Source: Bacillus sp. EB01 (GTDB taxonomy: Bacteria > Bacillota > Bacilli > Bacillales > Cytobacillaceae). From it: 64,000 bases of DNA. Of the stretch, positions 26,104 through 35,062 are shown in pieces. Location: assembly GCF_000613125.1 (NCBI RefSeq), contig NZ_HG964497.1:4574850-4638849 (forward strand), read 5' to 3'. The notes beneath the pieces were generated by a model, which was not told the origin of the DNA, did no database searches, and was given only the letters and a program-made list of their open reading frames with translations. Numbering within the stretch: position 1 is the first letter of the stretch; the number at the start of each line of letters is the position of its first letter. The position numbers and the translations under genes are program-made.

Positions 26104-26763
26104 TCATCCAACTCTTGTTTCCTCGATTAACTCCATTAATCGTGGGAGGTCTATTAATTTTATCGGCTTATCTATGCAATATTTCATTGCCGGCTCAGTA
26201 AAATAACCAGTGGTTACGAAGTAACCCTCCTTCGCGTTCATATCGATCAATGCGCTGTGAAACTTTTGAATATCAGGTCTTGATATTTTATTGGTTTCAC
26301 TATACCTTTTACATTCCACAACCGATACTTCCTTATTTTTTCTAAGAATAATGTCTTTGCCTCCATCCCCAGTCAAAGGAGTAAGCTCTGCAGTATATCC
26401 TTTACAGGTAAAGAGGTCAGCAATATACTTCTCGAATTCCGCCGAGTTCATTGTCATCAACTTTTGATATGCTGAGCCTCTCAATACCCTTGCTTTTGCT
26501 TGATTGCGTATATATTGGGCTTGTTTTGTTTTTCGCAAATTTATCAACGTGTGTAACAAGTAAGCCAGAGATGCAAGGAAAACAACGCTTAAACTCCATT
26601 CAACTAAGCTCATCGATTGAATCATTAAAACAAAATTTTCCTTTAACCGCTGCAACCATCCAAACAATATTTTTCCAATTGCGTAGAGAGCAATGCAACT
26701 AATGATGATCCATTCTATTTGGGATTTCGTCTTTGAAGATCTTCTGTATTTTCCCTTTGACAT
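26104..26763 (-). CDS. Membrane-anchored Mrr-like restriction endonuclease
   Basis: 219 residues from an ATG behind GAGGAGG. Two membrane helices (about 17-36 and 52-74) precede an Mrr_cat-type PD-(D/E)xK nuclease domain: EFEKYIADLFTCKGYTAEL, then GDGGKDII (catalytic D137) and VVECKRY (E150-x-K152), with a later 'S-R-P-D-I-Q-K-F' helix and 'GYFVTTGYFTEPA'. These are the core residues of an active nuclease. First gene of an operon with an XPB-like helicase and its associated protein, suggesting a membrane-tethered restriction or DNA-sensing complex. Confidence 0.88.
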   Translation of the reverse strand: MSKGKYRRSSKTKSQIEWIIISCIALYAIGKILFGWLQRLKENFVLMIQSMSLVEWSLSVVFLASLAYLLHTLINLRKTKQAQYIRNQAKARVLRGSAYQKLMTMNSAEFEKYIADLFTCKGYTAELTPLTGDGGKDIILRKNKEVSVVECKRYSETNKISRPDIQKFHSALIDMNAKEGYFVTTGYFTEPAMKYCIDKPIKLIDLPRLMELIEETRVG

Positions 26764-26852
26764 GTAACACCTCCTCGTACATCTATATTCTTAATAGATA
26801 GGATGTATTCGTTTTGGACCCTTCCTGCTTTGATACATATGACGGGAAGAAA

Positions 26853-26886
26853 AAGAAGGCATCCCGATTGTTTAAGGATGCCTTCA
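26853..26886. terminator. Hairpin (twin 1)
   Basis: GAAGGCATCC / GGATGCCTTC stem flanked by A- and T-rich sequence. Confidence 0.7.
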
Positions 26887-27033
26887 ATAGTATGTGAAAT
26901 TAGTAAAATACGATTTGTCGTACCATAGCTCATTGTTTACGGCTCATTTTTCACGCAACCTTGATAAATTGTCCGGAAAGTTTCCGGTTTTGTTATTTCT
27001 ACAACCGAGTAACGATTTATAGAGCACACTGTC

Positions 27034-27070
27034 AAGAAGGCATCCAAAATTAATTCGGGATGCCTTCAAA
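27034..27070. terminator. Hairpin (twin 2)
   Basis: GAAGGCATCC / GGGATGCCTTC, the same stem as twin 1 with a different loop. It lies 3' of the anti-sigma gene. Confidence 0.7.
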
Positions 27071-27116
27071 CTTGGATCAGTTGCTTTTTCGGTTTTATTC
27101 AAAACATGGGATTCTT

Positions 27117-28670
27117 TTAATGCCTAGAACCACTCTCTTTAAACGATTTTAATAATTCACTAATTTCTTGTAGATTAGAGTCCCCTTGAAAAATCATCTC
27201 ATACGTAAAGTCACCTTTACTTCCAATAAGGTAATGATCTGGATTGTCTTTCACTTCAAAAACTCTCCACTCAATTCCATTTAAGTTGAATTGATCTAGT
27301 TCTTTACCTTTTTCCCAATTATAAACCCAGTTTGAACGAACAGTTGAGTCCTTATGATAGGCTCTAACATATACAACGCTTGAACCTGGTTCTTCATAGG
27401 TCAAATAAGCATGATTAAATTGTTTGTATCTTTCTAGACTGGCAGAATGAATCTTTAACTGTGAAGTTGAAAATTCATATATGAACGGTGTCTCTTTATG
27501 AAGTATTTCTAAAACCGCCCCAACATGTTCAGGGATGGTATCAGCATGTTCAATAACCTCTATTTCAGTTTCTTCAGGATCAATATTTGAAGCAGGTCCA
27601 GGGTTTGCACTAGTAAAATTATCAAGCTTAGGAACGAACTGTTGTGGATCAATCGGAATATTTACTTCTAGTGTTTCTGAACGGAGATAACTAATAACTT
27701 CTCCTTTATCGTTGTAGATTTCATACTGTACTAATATCCCAGTATCCTTATCGACCCAGAAGCGAAAGCTGCTTTCATTTGGTTGCACACGATTGACAAC
27801 ACTCTTATCAACACTTCCATGTAAAACAATAGTATTATGACCAAATAACTCTTCGTTTTGCTTTTCAATCTTCCATTGATCCGTAAATCTTAAATATTTA
27901 ACTGTCATCTCGTAAGGGAACAAAAGTAAGCCTGAACTCCCACTTGGCGGTCTTTCCCTAAATTTATCACTGGAATCATAAAGTTTATAGATAGGTATTG
28001 AAAAAACATCCTCTGGTTTAACAACTTCTCTCTTCGGTTCAATTGCATAATCGTTAGAAGAATAAGTCTTGCTATCATCATTTAAACTCCAAATTTTCTG
28101 ATCGTTATAAAACAATTCATTCGTTGTTAGCTTTGCTCCTTTCACCTTTTTATCTGGAAGATTTAACGCTTTTTCATAACCTCCAATAGGGTCACTTAAA
28201 CTAGTTTTAAATTCGACAATTCGTTGACTGGTAGATTCATCATAATACCTATCAAATATCTCATATTTCCCTGAAGCAGTTTGGAAATTGTCAACTGTGT
28301 TTAAAAGTTTATTTAAAACATCTTCTTTTTCCATAGCATCATAATTTTCTTCACTTTTGGACGCAGGTTTAATTTTTTCATTTGAAGGTTCATTTTTCTG
28401 TTGAACCTCTTTTTCTCCCCCAACACCCGATGCTTGTCCCCCTTCTTGAATTACCCCTGATTTTTCTAAGCTGAAATAACTAATTCCAACTATAAAAATA
28501 CAGGTAAAACTGAGGCTTATTATTAATGGAAATACACTTTTGAAACTCTTGCTTTTATTTGGATTGTAAATAGCGTTTCTTACCTGAGCCTTATTTCTTT
28601 CCCTGAAATCCAGATTTTTCAAAACCGTATTATCCATACTTTCTTTTAACCTATTAAACCTATCATCCAT
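27117..28670 (-). CDS. Membrane anti-sigma factor with LolA-like and DUF4367-like domains
   Basis: 517 residues from the ATG at 28670 (GGAGG, 8-base spacing), which overlaps the sigma gene stop by 8 bases. A cytoplasmic N-terminus (about 45 residues, the expected sigma-binding part) is followed by a membrane helix (about 48-64), an acidic linker, then an extracytoplasmic LolA/RseB-like domain (ASGKYEIFDRYY ... LRSETLEVNIPIDPQQF) and a C-terminal domain ending 'GDFTYEMIFQGDSN-L-x-E-I-x-x-L-x-x-S', typical of DUF4367 anti-sigma regulators. It would hold the ECF factor until an envelope signal is sensed. Confidence 0.8.
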   Translation of the reverse strand: MDDRFNRLKESMDNTVLKNLDFRERNKAQVRNAIYNPNKSKSFKSVFPLIISLSFTCIFIVGISYFSLEKSGVIQEGGQASGVGGEKEVQQKNEPSNEKIKPASKSEENYDAMEKEDVLNKLLNTVDNFQTASGKYEIFDRYYDESTSQRIVEFKTSLSDPIGGYEKALNLPDKKVKGAKLTTNELFYNDQKIWSLNDDSKTYSSNDYAIEPKREVVKPEDVFSIPIYKLYDSSDKFRERPPSGSSGLLLFPYEMTVKYLRFTDQWKIEKQNEELFGHNTIVLHGSVDKSVVNRVQPNESSFRFWVDKDTGILVQYEIYNDKGEVISYLRSETLEVNIPIDPQQFVPKLDNFTSANPGPASNIDPEETEIEVIEHADTIPEHVGAVLEILHKETPFIYEFSTSQLKIHSASLERYKQFNHAYLTYEEPGSSVVYVRAYHKDSTVRSNWVYNWEKGKELDQFNLNGIEWRVFEVKDNPDHYLIGSKGDFTYEMIFQGDSNLQEISELLKSFKESGSRH

Positions 28671-29217
28671 TACTCTTGCCTCCTTCAATCATTTTTTTCA
28701 ACAAAAGTCGGGCTCGGTGCAACCTGGATTTTACGGTTTGAAGACTAATGTTCAGCAATTCAGCTATTTGGTTGTACGTTAATTCTTCATAATAATATAA
28801 AATATTAATTTCTCGGTACTTAATTGGAAGAGATAAGACATTGACCGATAGGGCTTTTTGGTTTTCTACGTTTATCAATTCACTCTCTGGGGTTTTAAAA
28901 TTAGTGCTTTTTTTCGACAGAAGCTCAGCAATAATAATGTTTTTATAACTCCAGCTTTTTAACCTATCCTTACACAAATTCACTGTAATACGGTAGATCC
29001 ATGTTTTATAAGAAGACTCATTTCGAAAGGTGTCTAATTTCTCATAACATTTTATAAAAACCTCCTGTGCAATATCTTCAGCTAACTGTTCCTTTTTCAT
29101 AAAAGTAAATGCCAATCGTACAACACTTCTACCGTACTCATTCATAAGCCATTCTAAGGTTTCTTCTTTACTCGAAAATTCGACTTCCATATAATCACTC
29201 TTCTTTTTTCTTAACAT
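28663..29217 (-). CDS. ECF RNA polymerase sigma factor
   Basis: 184 residues from the ATG at 29217 (site GGGTG); a longer frame to 29322 would add a poor N-terminus. Region 2 is seen in GRSVVRLAFTFMKKEQLAEDIAQEVFIKCYEKL and TWIYRITVNLCKDRLK. Region 4 is LPIKYREINILYYYEELTYNQIAELLNISLQTVKSRLHRAR. The length fits the ECF class. An ECF-type promoter lies just upstream (29239-29266), indicating autoregulation. Pair partner: the overlapping anti-sigma gene. Confidence 0.92.
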   Translation of the reverse strand: MLRKKKSDYMEVEFSSKEETLEWLMNEYGRSVVRLAFTFMKKEQLAEDIAQEVFIKCYEKLDTFRNESSYKTWIYRITVNLCKDRLKSWSYKNIIIAELLSKKSTNFKTPESELINVENQKALSVNVLSLPIKYREINILYYYEELTYNQIAELLNISLQTVKSRLHRARLLLKKMIEGGKSNG

Positions 29218-29238
29218 CTTCCACACCCTTTCAAACTT

Positions 29239-29266
29239 TAGACGAAGCCCAAAATGGATGGTTGCA
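29239..29266 (-). promoter_or_regulatory. ECF-type promoter of the sigma gene
   Basis: On the minus strand TGCAAC, a 16-base spacer, then CGTCTA, ending 22 bases before the sigma start codon. AAC-N16-CGT is the usual pattern for Bacillus ECF factors of the W/X/M group. Confidence 0.65.
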
Positions 29267-29451
29267 ACAATTATACAAAAATATGGTTTTAAATTTCTAT
29301 CCATAGAGAGGAGTCTTCTCACAGAAAACCATTTAATATGCTTCTTCTTACCGCTTCAAGATTAGTCGTAAAGAAGTGAGCTGTATGTAATAGTTATATG
29401 GCAAATCGCGGAGTCCTGAAAACCGGTAAATTGTTTAATGAAAATCGCTAT

Positions 29452-29477
29452 AAAAAAGCCGCCAAATATGGCGGCTC
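29452..29477. terminator. Terminator behind the CBASS operon
   Basis: AGCCGCCA / TGGCGGCT stem with an A-run on the left, giving a T-run on the minus strand, 25 bases after the last gene of the operon. Confidence 0.8.
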
Positions 29478-29500
29478 ATCGGAAGTAACGGATATTCGAA

Positions 29501-29755
29501 TTAATAAATGGGTATGTCCAACCTTAATCCCTTCGGGATGATACCTGATTTTATGGTACAAAACAAACGTATACTACTTAACAGTTTCAATTTTAGCTCG
29601 GAAAAATGAACAAGTTCTACTTTGTTGGATGATTCATTCTTTCTCATCACTTCGCAATAACCAGAAGAATACTGAACTATCAAAAGATATTTTGCATACC
29701 TACTAAGATATGTCAGGTAATGCTCAGCTTTTAACTTTTTTAAAATTCTATTCAT
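29501..29755 (-). CDS. Small protein coupled to the CBASS operon
   Basis: 84 residues. Its ATG overlaps the stop of the JAB gene within ATGAATAG, so it is probably read by reinitiation. The content is unrecognised: a basic N-terminus (RILKKLKAEHYLTYLSRYAKY) and a beta-like rest. It is the last frame before the operon terminator. It could be an accessory CBASS component, an immunity-like add-on or fortuitous; only the overlap and position support it. Confidence 0.45.
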   Translation of the reverse strand: MNRILKKLKAEHYLTYLSRYAKYLLIVQYSSGYCEVMRKNESSNKVELVHFSELKLKLLSSIRLFCTIKSGIIPKGLRLDIPIY

Positions 29756-30242
29756 TTTGTTGTTTTAATGTAATTTGCTTTTTGCTAGCAGTGAAGATAT
29801 AAGCACCGAGTTTCGAATTCTCAGTTGAGGAACAGGCAGCGATAATTAAAATCGGCTCCGGGCAATGATATGCATTATTTTTTGAAATCCTACTCATTTC
29901 CACGATATCATGAATACTTGGTGAGGGATTACCACCAGGGTGGTAATGCCACTCACCTAAATAATACATACCATACTGGTCCCAGGCTTCATCCAACAAT
30001 TTTTGAAGCCCTTTGGTTCCCCTGTGGAACCAGGTTCGTCCACATTTTGAATCAACTGGAGCACCAGTAACTATTTTCACTTGAGCACGATTAAGATTTG
30101 AAGAATACTTCCCTATTAGTATTCCACCGGTTTCGTTAGGAAATGATTCTTTACACATGTCGTAAATGGCGTTTATCTTGCTCTCATCTATTTCAATTCC
30201 GAATGATCCCTCTTCATTCAGGTATAGAATTTTACTCATCAT
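29748..30242 (-). CDS. cap3: CBASS Cap3: JAB/JAMM isopeptidase
   Basis: 164 residues. NETGG (glutamate 37) and EWHYHPGGNPSPSIHD (H99, H101, S109, D112) form a complete JAMM zinc protease motif, so the enzyme should be active. In type II CBASS, Cap3 cleaves the conjugate formed by Cap2 on the CD-NTase, regulating its activity. The start codon overlaps the cap2 stop by 11 bases and has a GGAGG site. Confidence 0.9.
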   Translation of the reverse strand: MMSKILYLNEEGSFGIEIDESKINAIYDMCKESFPNETGGILIGKYSSNLNRAQVKIVTGAPVDSKCGRTWFHRGTKGLQKLLDEAWDQYGMYYLGEWHYHPGGNPSPSIHDIVEMSRISKNNAYHCPEPILIIAACSSTENSKLGAYIFTASKKQITLKQQNE

Positions 30243-32073
30243 ATTCCTCCTGGCTTACCAGCATAACTCCTTTAAACAGATCGCCTTCCCATTGTTGTTC
30301 ATAGACTAGAAGCTTAGGCTTGTTTTCTTTTGTTGTAATTGCTCTTTCCATTGACTTAATAGCAGTTGTCACCATCAGCCATACGTCGTCACTTCTCGCT
30401 GGGAAAATTGGGTGCCAGCAGCCCAGTCCCTCCCGAGGAAAATCGACTTCACTCGTTTCCTTTTGTTCACTCTCAATCCAGTGTCGCATTAAAGACGTAA
30501 AAGCATCCTGACTAAACGCTTTGCCGCTAGAATAGAACACAAATAAACGTTTTGCCCCGAATCCCAATGAAATTGATAGGAATGTTTTGGTTTCCTTAAA
30601 CTGAACTTGTGTCAAGTGGTACAAGGTTTCGTCTTCACCGGTGCAGTCTAAAATAATATCATAGTCGTCAGGTTTAACTGAATGATTAGCTTTAGATGAA
30701 AACCTCTCGCGAATCCCGGTTACATTGCTATGTGGCGAAACTTGGTTTAAACGCTCAGTCAGGCTATCAACCTTGAACTTTAATATTTCTTTCATTGTTA
30801 ATGTGTGCCTAACTATATTTCCTGCTTGCAAGAGATCATCATCCATTATTGTTATGTCTTTTTGCCCACCGCGGACTAAAAGTTCAGCAACCATCGATCC
30901 GACAGCACCAGCACCTAATTGTAGAATGAAAGAATTCCGGGTTTCTTTGTTGATCCTGCCCCTGTTAAACAGCTCGCTCTCATGCCAATTTTCAGCATTT
31001 AACCAGTTGATAGGTTTTTTAGTCCCGAATATTCTCTTTGTATCTCGATACCAATTGTATTTCTCGACACTACGAAAACCTGCCAGGTTATTCTTTACGT
31101 TGCTCAGCTTTGGTAAGTGTATCGGTTGCCAAAACACTTGTTTGGGGCTTTCTTGGACTCGATCTGGAATAGGAAATCCAAACAGAAAAATATGCGCTTT
31201 ACCATCGCGTAACAACGGAACAATTTTACTTATCCACTGCAACAATTCAATTCCTTGCTTTCTGCATACAGAAATTAATTCACTCCAAGTCATGGGAGCT
31301 TGCCATGGGGGAATGATTGGCACATCTTTTAAAAAGACCCAACCCGCTATGACACTATCTGATTCAGACCTGGTACCAAGTATACCCGCACCCCATGCCG
31401 CTTCAAATACGACTTCTCCGGTAACAGTTGCAAATTTTTTTGGAACCATAATATATGGCTTTTCTTTTTTAAAGAATACTAACTCAGCGATCCCATAGGT
31501 CCTTTTGCTATCCCGCCATATCGAGAAGGTTTCCGGACTTTCACAAAACGCAATGGTGTTTAATGTGCCTTTATTAAAATCGGGTAGTTCAAATGGATCT
31601 CCGGGGTTAATCAGCTTATCTTCGTTCGCATCAATTAGCCAATTAATAGCTCTTTCAAAATGCCATAACAACCGTCGTTCTGAATCAAACGGCTCTGTGT
31701 CCAAGCCTAGGTGCCTTAAATTACTGTAACTGTTGTCGAGACAAAGGTTTCCTGTAGTCCAAGGAGCTTCCTTTCTACCTGTCCCATTGTAATTCTGATG
31801 CGGGAAAGTACCTTTTAACCCGTCAGTTTTTGCCGGATAAAATCTTATACTGCCCCAAGGATACGAATCGTCTATATGTACATACCAGTCAGTCGACACT
31901 GGGATAGTACCATTTGACTGGAAGTTTGGTGACAGTTTACAAAGAAGGACCCATTTGTTTATCAATGGGTCCCACATTACATCCTCTAGTATCTCCACTT
32001 CACTTAACCCTTCGACCATTCTTCTAGCGGCTAGCATTTCCCGTTTCGGTCTTTTTTGTTGCCGACTAAGCAA
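30232..32073 (-). CDS. cap2: CBASS Cap2: E2-E1 ubiquitin-transfer-like enzyme
   Basis: 613 residues from a TTG at 32073 chosen for the GGAGG 8 bases upstream; it overlaps the CD-NTase stop by 8 bases. The N-terminal E2-like domain carries the catalytic cysteine in WTTGNLCLD (C111). The C-terminal ThiF/E1 adenylation domain has FILQLGAGAVGSMVAELLVRGG and a distal E1 cysteine in REGLGCWHPIF. In type II CBASS the enzyme conjugates the C-terminus of the CD-NTase to cellular targets, priming cyclic-nucleotide synthesis. All key residues are present. Confidence 0.9.
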   Translation of the reverse strand: MLSRQQKRPKREMLAARRMVEGLSEVEILEDVMWDPLINKWVLLCKLSPNFQSNGTIPVSTDWYVHIDDSYPWGSIRFYPAKTDGLKGTFPHQNYNGTGRKEAPWTTGNLCLDNSYSNLRHLGLDTEPFDSERRLLWHFERAINWLIDANEDKLINPGDPFELPDFNKGTLNTIAFCESPETFSIWRDSKRTYGIAELVFFKKEKPYIMVPKKFATVTGEVVFEAAWGAGILGTRSESDSVIAGWVFLKDVPIIPPWQAPMTWSELISVCRKQGIELLQWISKIVPLLRDGKAHIFLFGFPIPDRVQESPKQVFWQPIHLPKLSNVKNNLAGFRSVEKYNWYRDTKRIFGTKKPINWLNAENWHESELFNRGRINKETRNSFILQLGAGAVGSMVAELLVRGGQKDITIMDDDLLQAGNIVRHTLTMKEILKFKVDSLTERLNQVSPHSNVTGIRERFSSKANHSVKPDDYDIILDCTGEDETLYHLTQVQFKETKTFLSISLGFGAKRLFVFYSSGKAFSQDAFTSLMRHWIESEQKETSEVDFPREGLGCWHPIFPARSDDVWLMVTTAIKSMERAITTKENKPKLLVYEQQWEGDLFKGVMLVSQEEYDE

Positions 32074-33172
32074 ACCGATTTCCTCCAATGGTTGTTTTTT
32101 GTTCCCTTTCGGTAAATCCGTTCTTTTTATCTTTAGGCTCTGGCGGTTCAGGGAATTTGCTGCCGAACAATTTTCTCCATCCCATTGCACTTTCATAAAC
32201 AGATTCAGCATCCAATGCCTCTCGAGCTATTTTCGCTGCTTCTTTTACCCTTTCATAAAAAGCATCGTACTCTTCATCTGTTAACCGTTCAAAAACATCG
32301 TGTTCCGGTACCCCGTGGTCTGGCATTTCAGGCTTGGTAGGATGTTCAGCAACAATAGCTTCTAGTGTTAAGGTTACACCTTCAGCAACGGAGCCGATAC
32401 CATCCGGGCAGCATTGACCAATTAGATGCTCCAGCGGATAGCTCTTCGGATGATTTCCATCGGGGTCATCCACTCGACGCCACCATTTTAATGCCTTTAC
32501 GACATTGATATAATGCTTGTTACAGTTTTTGTTTTTATCCCATGTCCATTTTATCTGCGCCAAAGGGTCCGTTGGTTCCCATTTTTCCGCTTCTCTATTT
32601 GGGATAAACAACGGTTCGGTTTTCCAGACTGCCTCGTTTACTGATTTTTCAAATAGGGTCAACGACTTGGACAATGCATCCTCTGAAGGGGAGGATGAAC
32701 GAGAACTAACATTGTCAAATAGATCTTCAATAGAATAATCGGTAGTAAAGTTTTCATCTTCCAATAATTCTTGTTGACTTTCAGATGGAGCGGACGTAAC
32801 AACCAAATCCAAATCGACATACGTTAATTCTATTCCCAGTGAACGCCCTTGAATACGATATTTGTCCTTATAGTGCTTGTCCAAAAACGGAATGAATAAA
32901 TCATGGGCTTCTTCCGGAGTATACTGTTCCTTATCAAGGTTTGTTACCACGACCACATCGACATCTGACCGCTTACCGCTCTTTGGACGTGTTGCTGTGG
33001 CACGCCTGTAGCTTCCTTGTAAAAAGGTGCTGACGATTATCTTTGAAAGATCTTCATCTGCTTTAAGGCGATTACGCAGCGTTGTATGACCAGTGATTAG
33101 ATCGTCAACCTGATTTCCTGTCAGTCGAATGTCAGCTAGAAAATCATTAAAATAGGTTACTAGTTTTCCCAT
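32066..33172 (-). CDS. CBASS CD-NTase (cyclic oligonucleotide synthase)
   Basis: 368 residues with a good GGGGG/AAGGG site. The nucleotidyltransferase core is LQGSYRRATATRPKSGKRSD followed by VDVVVV: the G-S dyad at 53-54 and acidic D70/D72, with the third acid in TYVDLDLV (D120 or D122). This is the polymerase-beta-fold active site of CD-NTases. The C-terminal tail ends TTIGGNRFA, and a free C-terminus is what Cap2 links. The product is probably a cyclic tri- or dinucleotide that activates the SAVED effector; the exact product cannot be read from sequence. Confidence 0.92.
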   Translation of the reverse strand: MGKLVTYFNDFLADIRLTGNQVDDLITGHTTLRNRLKADEDLSKIIVSTFLQGSYRRATATRPKSGKRSDVDVVVVTNLDKEQYTPEEAHDLFIPFLDKHYKDKYRIQGRSLGIELTYVDLDLVVTSAPSESQQELLEDENFTTDYSIEDLFDNVSSRSSSPSEDALSKSLTLFEKSVNEAVWKTEPLFIPNREAEKWEPTDPLAQIKWTWDKNKNCNKHYINVVKALKWWRRVDDPDGNHPKSYPLEHLIGQCCPDGIGSVAEGVTLTLEAIVAEHPTKPEMPDHGVPEHDVFERLTDEEYDAFYERVKEAAKIAREALDAESVYESAMGWRKLFGSKFPEPPEPKDKKNGFTEREQKTTIGGNRFA

Positions 33173-33186
33173 CCCTTTTCCCCCTG

Positions 33187-34725
33187 TTATCCTTTTTTCT
33201 TTGGCGGTAGTGTTATGGCAGGTTCATATCCTCCAGGCGTCCTTTTCTCAAAATCATATTCATACAATGTACACGGTCCAAACGCTCTAGCGAATTGTCC
33301 AATAAAGAAAATTAACGCATTTGGAACAGCCGGAAAGATGTGTATATGACCCAGTCTTTCTTTAAATGGTCTTTCGTTTATATAAGAGGTAATTTTATCA
33401 GCGAGTACCCACGCGTGATCCCCATTTTCAATAACTGCTCCCCCAGGTCCACCCTCTATAGTACAATTAATCACCCTTCTTACCGGGATACCGACCTGTT
33501 CAAGATAATAATTAACGTCATCAATTGTACTGTGGCGAACTCCGAGTGTAATAACGAGATCATTGTTATCTTCATTTCTCAAATGTTCTTCATGTATCCA
33601 TCCCGGATAGTCCTCATACTTTACTTTTTTGTCTGGCTTCCAAACTTGAAGACCATCAAACTTCTGTATGGGAGCAACGTCAACGCCGGATTTCGAATCC
33701 AAAAAGTAACCGGCAGCGAATGAAATTGAATAATGGGCATCCAAATGGATATGATATGGAACCTGTTCTTTCGTTGATGATGCTATAAATTGTTCGATTT
33801 TAGCAACTATAGGATTGTTCCAGGCGGATTTGTCTTTAATGTTCCGTTCTTCAAAGTGCTCCAATAAACAGAGCATATGCTTTGTATCTTGTTCCATATT
33901 GCCGGTACCGCGTTTAAAGCTTCGAATGCCTATTGGTATAGCAGGCGTTTCATTTAATACATTTCCAACCCACAACTCTTCTCTTTTGCATATATCCATG
34001 AGGATGTCTTTTGTAAAAACATTTATGCCTTTGATGAGCAGCCCTTTAATTAGGTCAATATAGGGGTTCCCAATTTTACTGGGATCGACAGGTTTTAGCC
34101 CGGAAGCCCTAAGATTTGCATTAAGGAGTTCGTTTATCTGTTTGACGTTATTGGAATTATGCACGATTCGTAAAGGGCGTAAAACAACCTTGAGGTCGTC
34201 ATCACTGGTTAACCCTAGATGATCTCTCATCGCTTTTCTGATTCTCCCCATTTGGCTTTTATCTCCTCCTGGGGATAATTTATTCCATTGAAGCTCGCCT
34301 TCTTGGGTATTAACAATTTTGGCTAGTGGGTCATCCGGGTGGATTTGCCAAGGTGAAACCAAATTAAAACGGCAGCCCTTACCATCAGGAGCCAATTGTT
34401 TTTGAGCTGTATGCAATCTCTGTAGAAACGATACCGACGTCGCATTAATGAATTTTGGATCCAGCAGGTTCTCCCATCCAATAGAGCCGCCTTGTGTAAC
34501 GTGATATTTAATTTGATGGTAATCTGTATAAACCGGATCACCGTATGTATCTATTTCAGGAGTTTTATAATGGATAACCACGTCATCCCATGCTTTTGCT
34601 TGGTCATCCTCATAAATAATTTTATCAATTCTTGTATCGGGGTTAAAAAGCTGACATGCTTTGATCCAAAACATATATGCTTGATAATCGTCACCCTTAA
34701 TCCTTGCGCTAACAGCATTACTCAA
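33187..34725 (-). CDS. cap4: CBASS effector: Cap4-like nuclease fused to SAVED domain
   Basis: 512 residues (TTG at 34725 behind AGGTGA; a GTG three codons earlier is also possible). The N-terminus (DDYQAYMFWIKACQLF, then KAWDDVVIHY with D50/D51 and DYHQIKYHV with Q74-x-K76) fits a PD-(D/E)xK-type endonuclease like the DUF4297 domain of Cap4; residue numbers count from the upstream GTG. The C-terminal ~180 residues (NDLVITLGVRHSTIDDVNYY ... RLGHIHIFPAVPNALIFFIG) are a SAVED ligand-binding domain with its H-x-F-x-A-x-P motif. Binding of the CD-NTase product would activate DNA degradation and abortive infection. First gene of the operon. Confidence 0.85.
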   Translation of the reverse strand: MSNAVSARIKGDDYQAYMFWIKACQLFNPDTRIDKIIYEDDQAKAWDDVVIHYKTPEIDTYGDPVYTDYHQIKYHVTQGGSIGWENLLDPKFINATSVSFLQRLHTAQKQLAPDGKGCRFNLVSPWQIHPDDPLAKIVNTQEGELQWNKLSPGGDKSQMGRIRKAMRDHLGLTSDDDLKVVLRPLRIVHNSNNVKQINELLNANLRASGLKPVDPSKIGNPYIDLIKGLLIKGINVFTKDILMDICKREELWVGNVLNETPAIPIGIRSFKRGTGNMEQDTKHMLCLLEHFEERNIKDKSAWNNPIVAKIEQFIASSTKEQVPYHIHLDAHYSISFAAGYFLDSKSGVDVAPIQKFDGLQVWKPDKKVKYEDYPGWIHEEHLRNEDNNDLVITLGVRHSTIDDVNYYLEQVGIPVRRVINCTIEGGPGGAVIENGDHAWVLADKITSYINERPFKERLGHIHIFPAVPNALIFFIGQFARAFGPCTLYEYDFEKRTPGGYEPAITLPPKKKG

Positions 34726-34734
34726 TTTAATCAC

Positions 34735-35062
34735 CTATATCCGAAAATTCAATTCAAACTGAATTATTTGACTCTTGTCCCTTGTTTATATAATAACTAT
34801 TTTGTCAAATAAGGTCAAAGTTTTGGAATGCGACTAGATTTTCACCAAGAAAGTAAGTAGCTTTTATTATTCAAACGCTGATTCCTATGAACATGCCCCC
34901 GCGCAAAATAAAACTTAATCCCTTAAAAATGTTATCCATACAAAAAGACGCCTTCTTATTGAAGAAGCTCCCTTTAACAGAAGCCTTGATTTCAAGATAA
35001 GTTATTCTGGACTTATCGTTCCGAAACATTTATACTAACTTATATGAAGGGGGTGTTATAAG
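34735..35062. other. Divergent promoter region between CBASS and tetR
   Basis: No gene. It contains the presumed CBASS promoter (34790-34818) and an operator half-site (about 35017-35028) matching the palindrome between tetR and the MFS gene. Confidence 0.6.
34790..34818 (-). promoter_or_regulatory. Putative sigma-A promoter of the CBASS operon
   Basis: Minus strand: TTGACC, 17-base spacer, TATTAT, about 65 bases before the first start codon. Confidence 0.5.

Larger units (their letters stand above)
26764..27116. other. Non-coding region with twin terminators
   Basis: No gene supported. Two nearly identical hairpins (26853-26886 and 27034-27070) lie 180 bases apart. Between them, CATTGTTTACGGCTCA weakly resembles the NUMOD1-like gene copies and may be a third, badly decayed remnant. 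Confidence 0.5.

Noticed and set aside
26715-26933. 72-residue minus frame upstream of the Mrr-like gene
   Set aside because: Overlaps the true start region and a terminator hairpin; no site, no family pattern.
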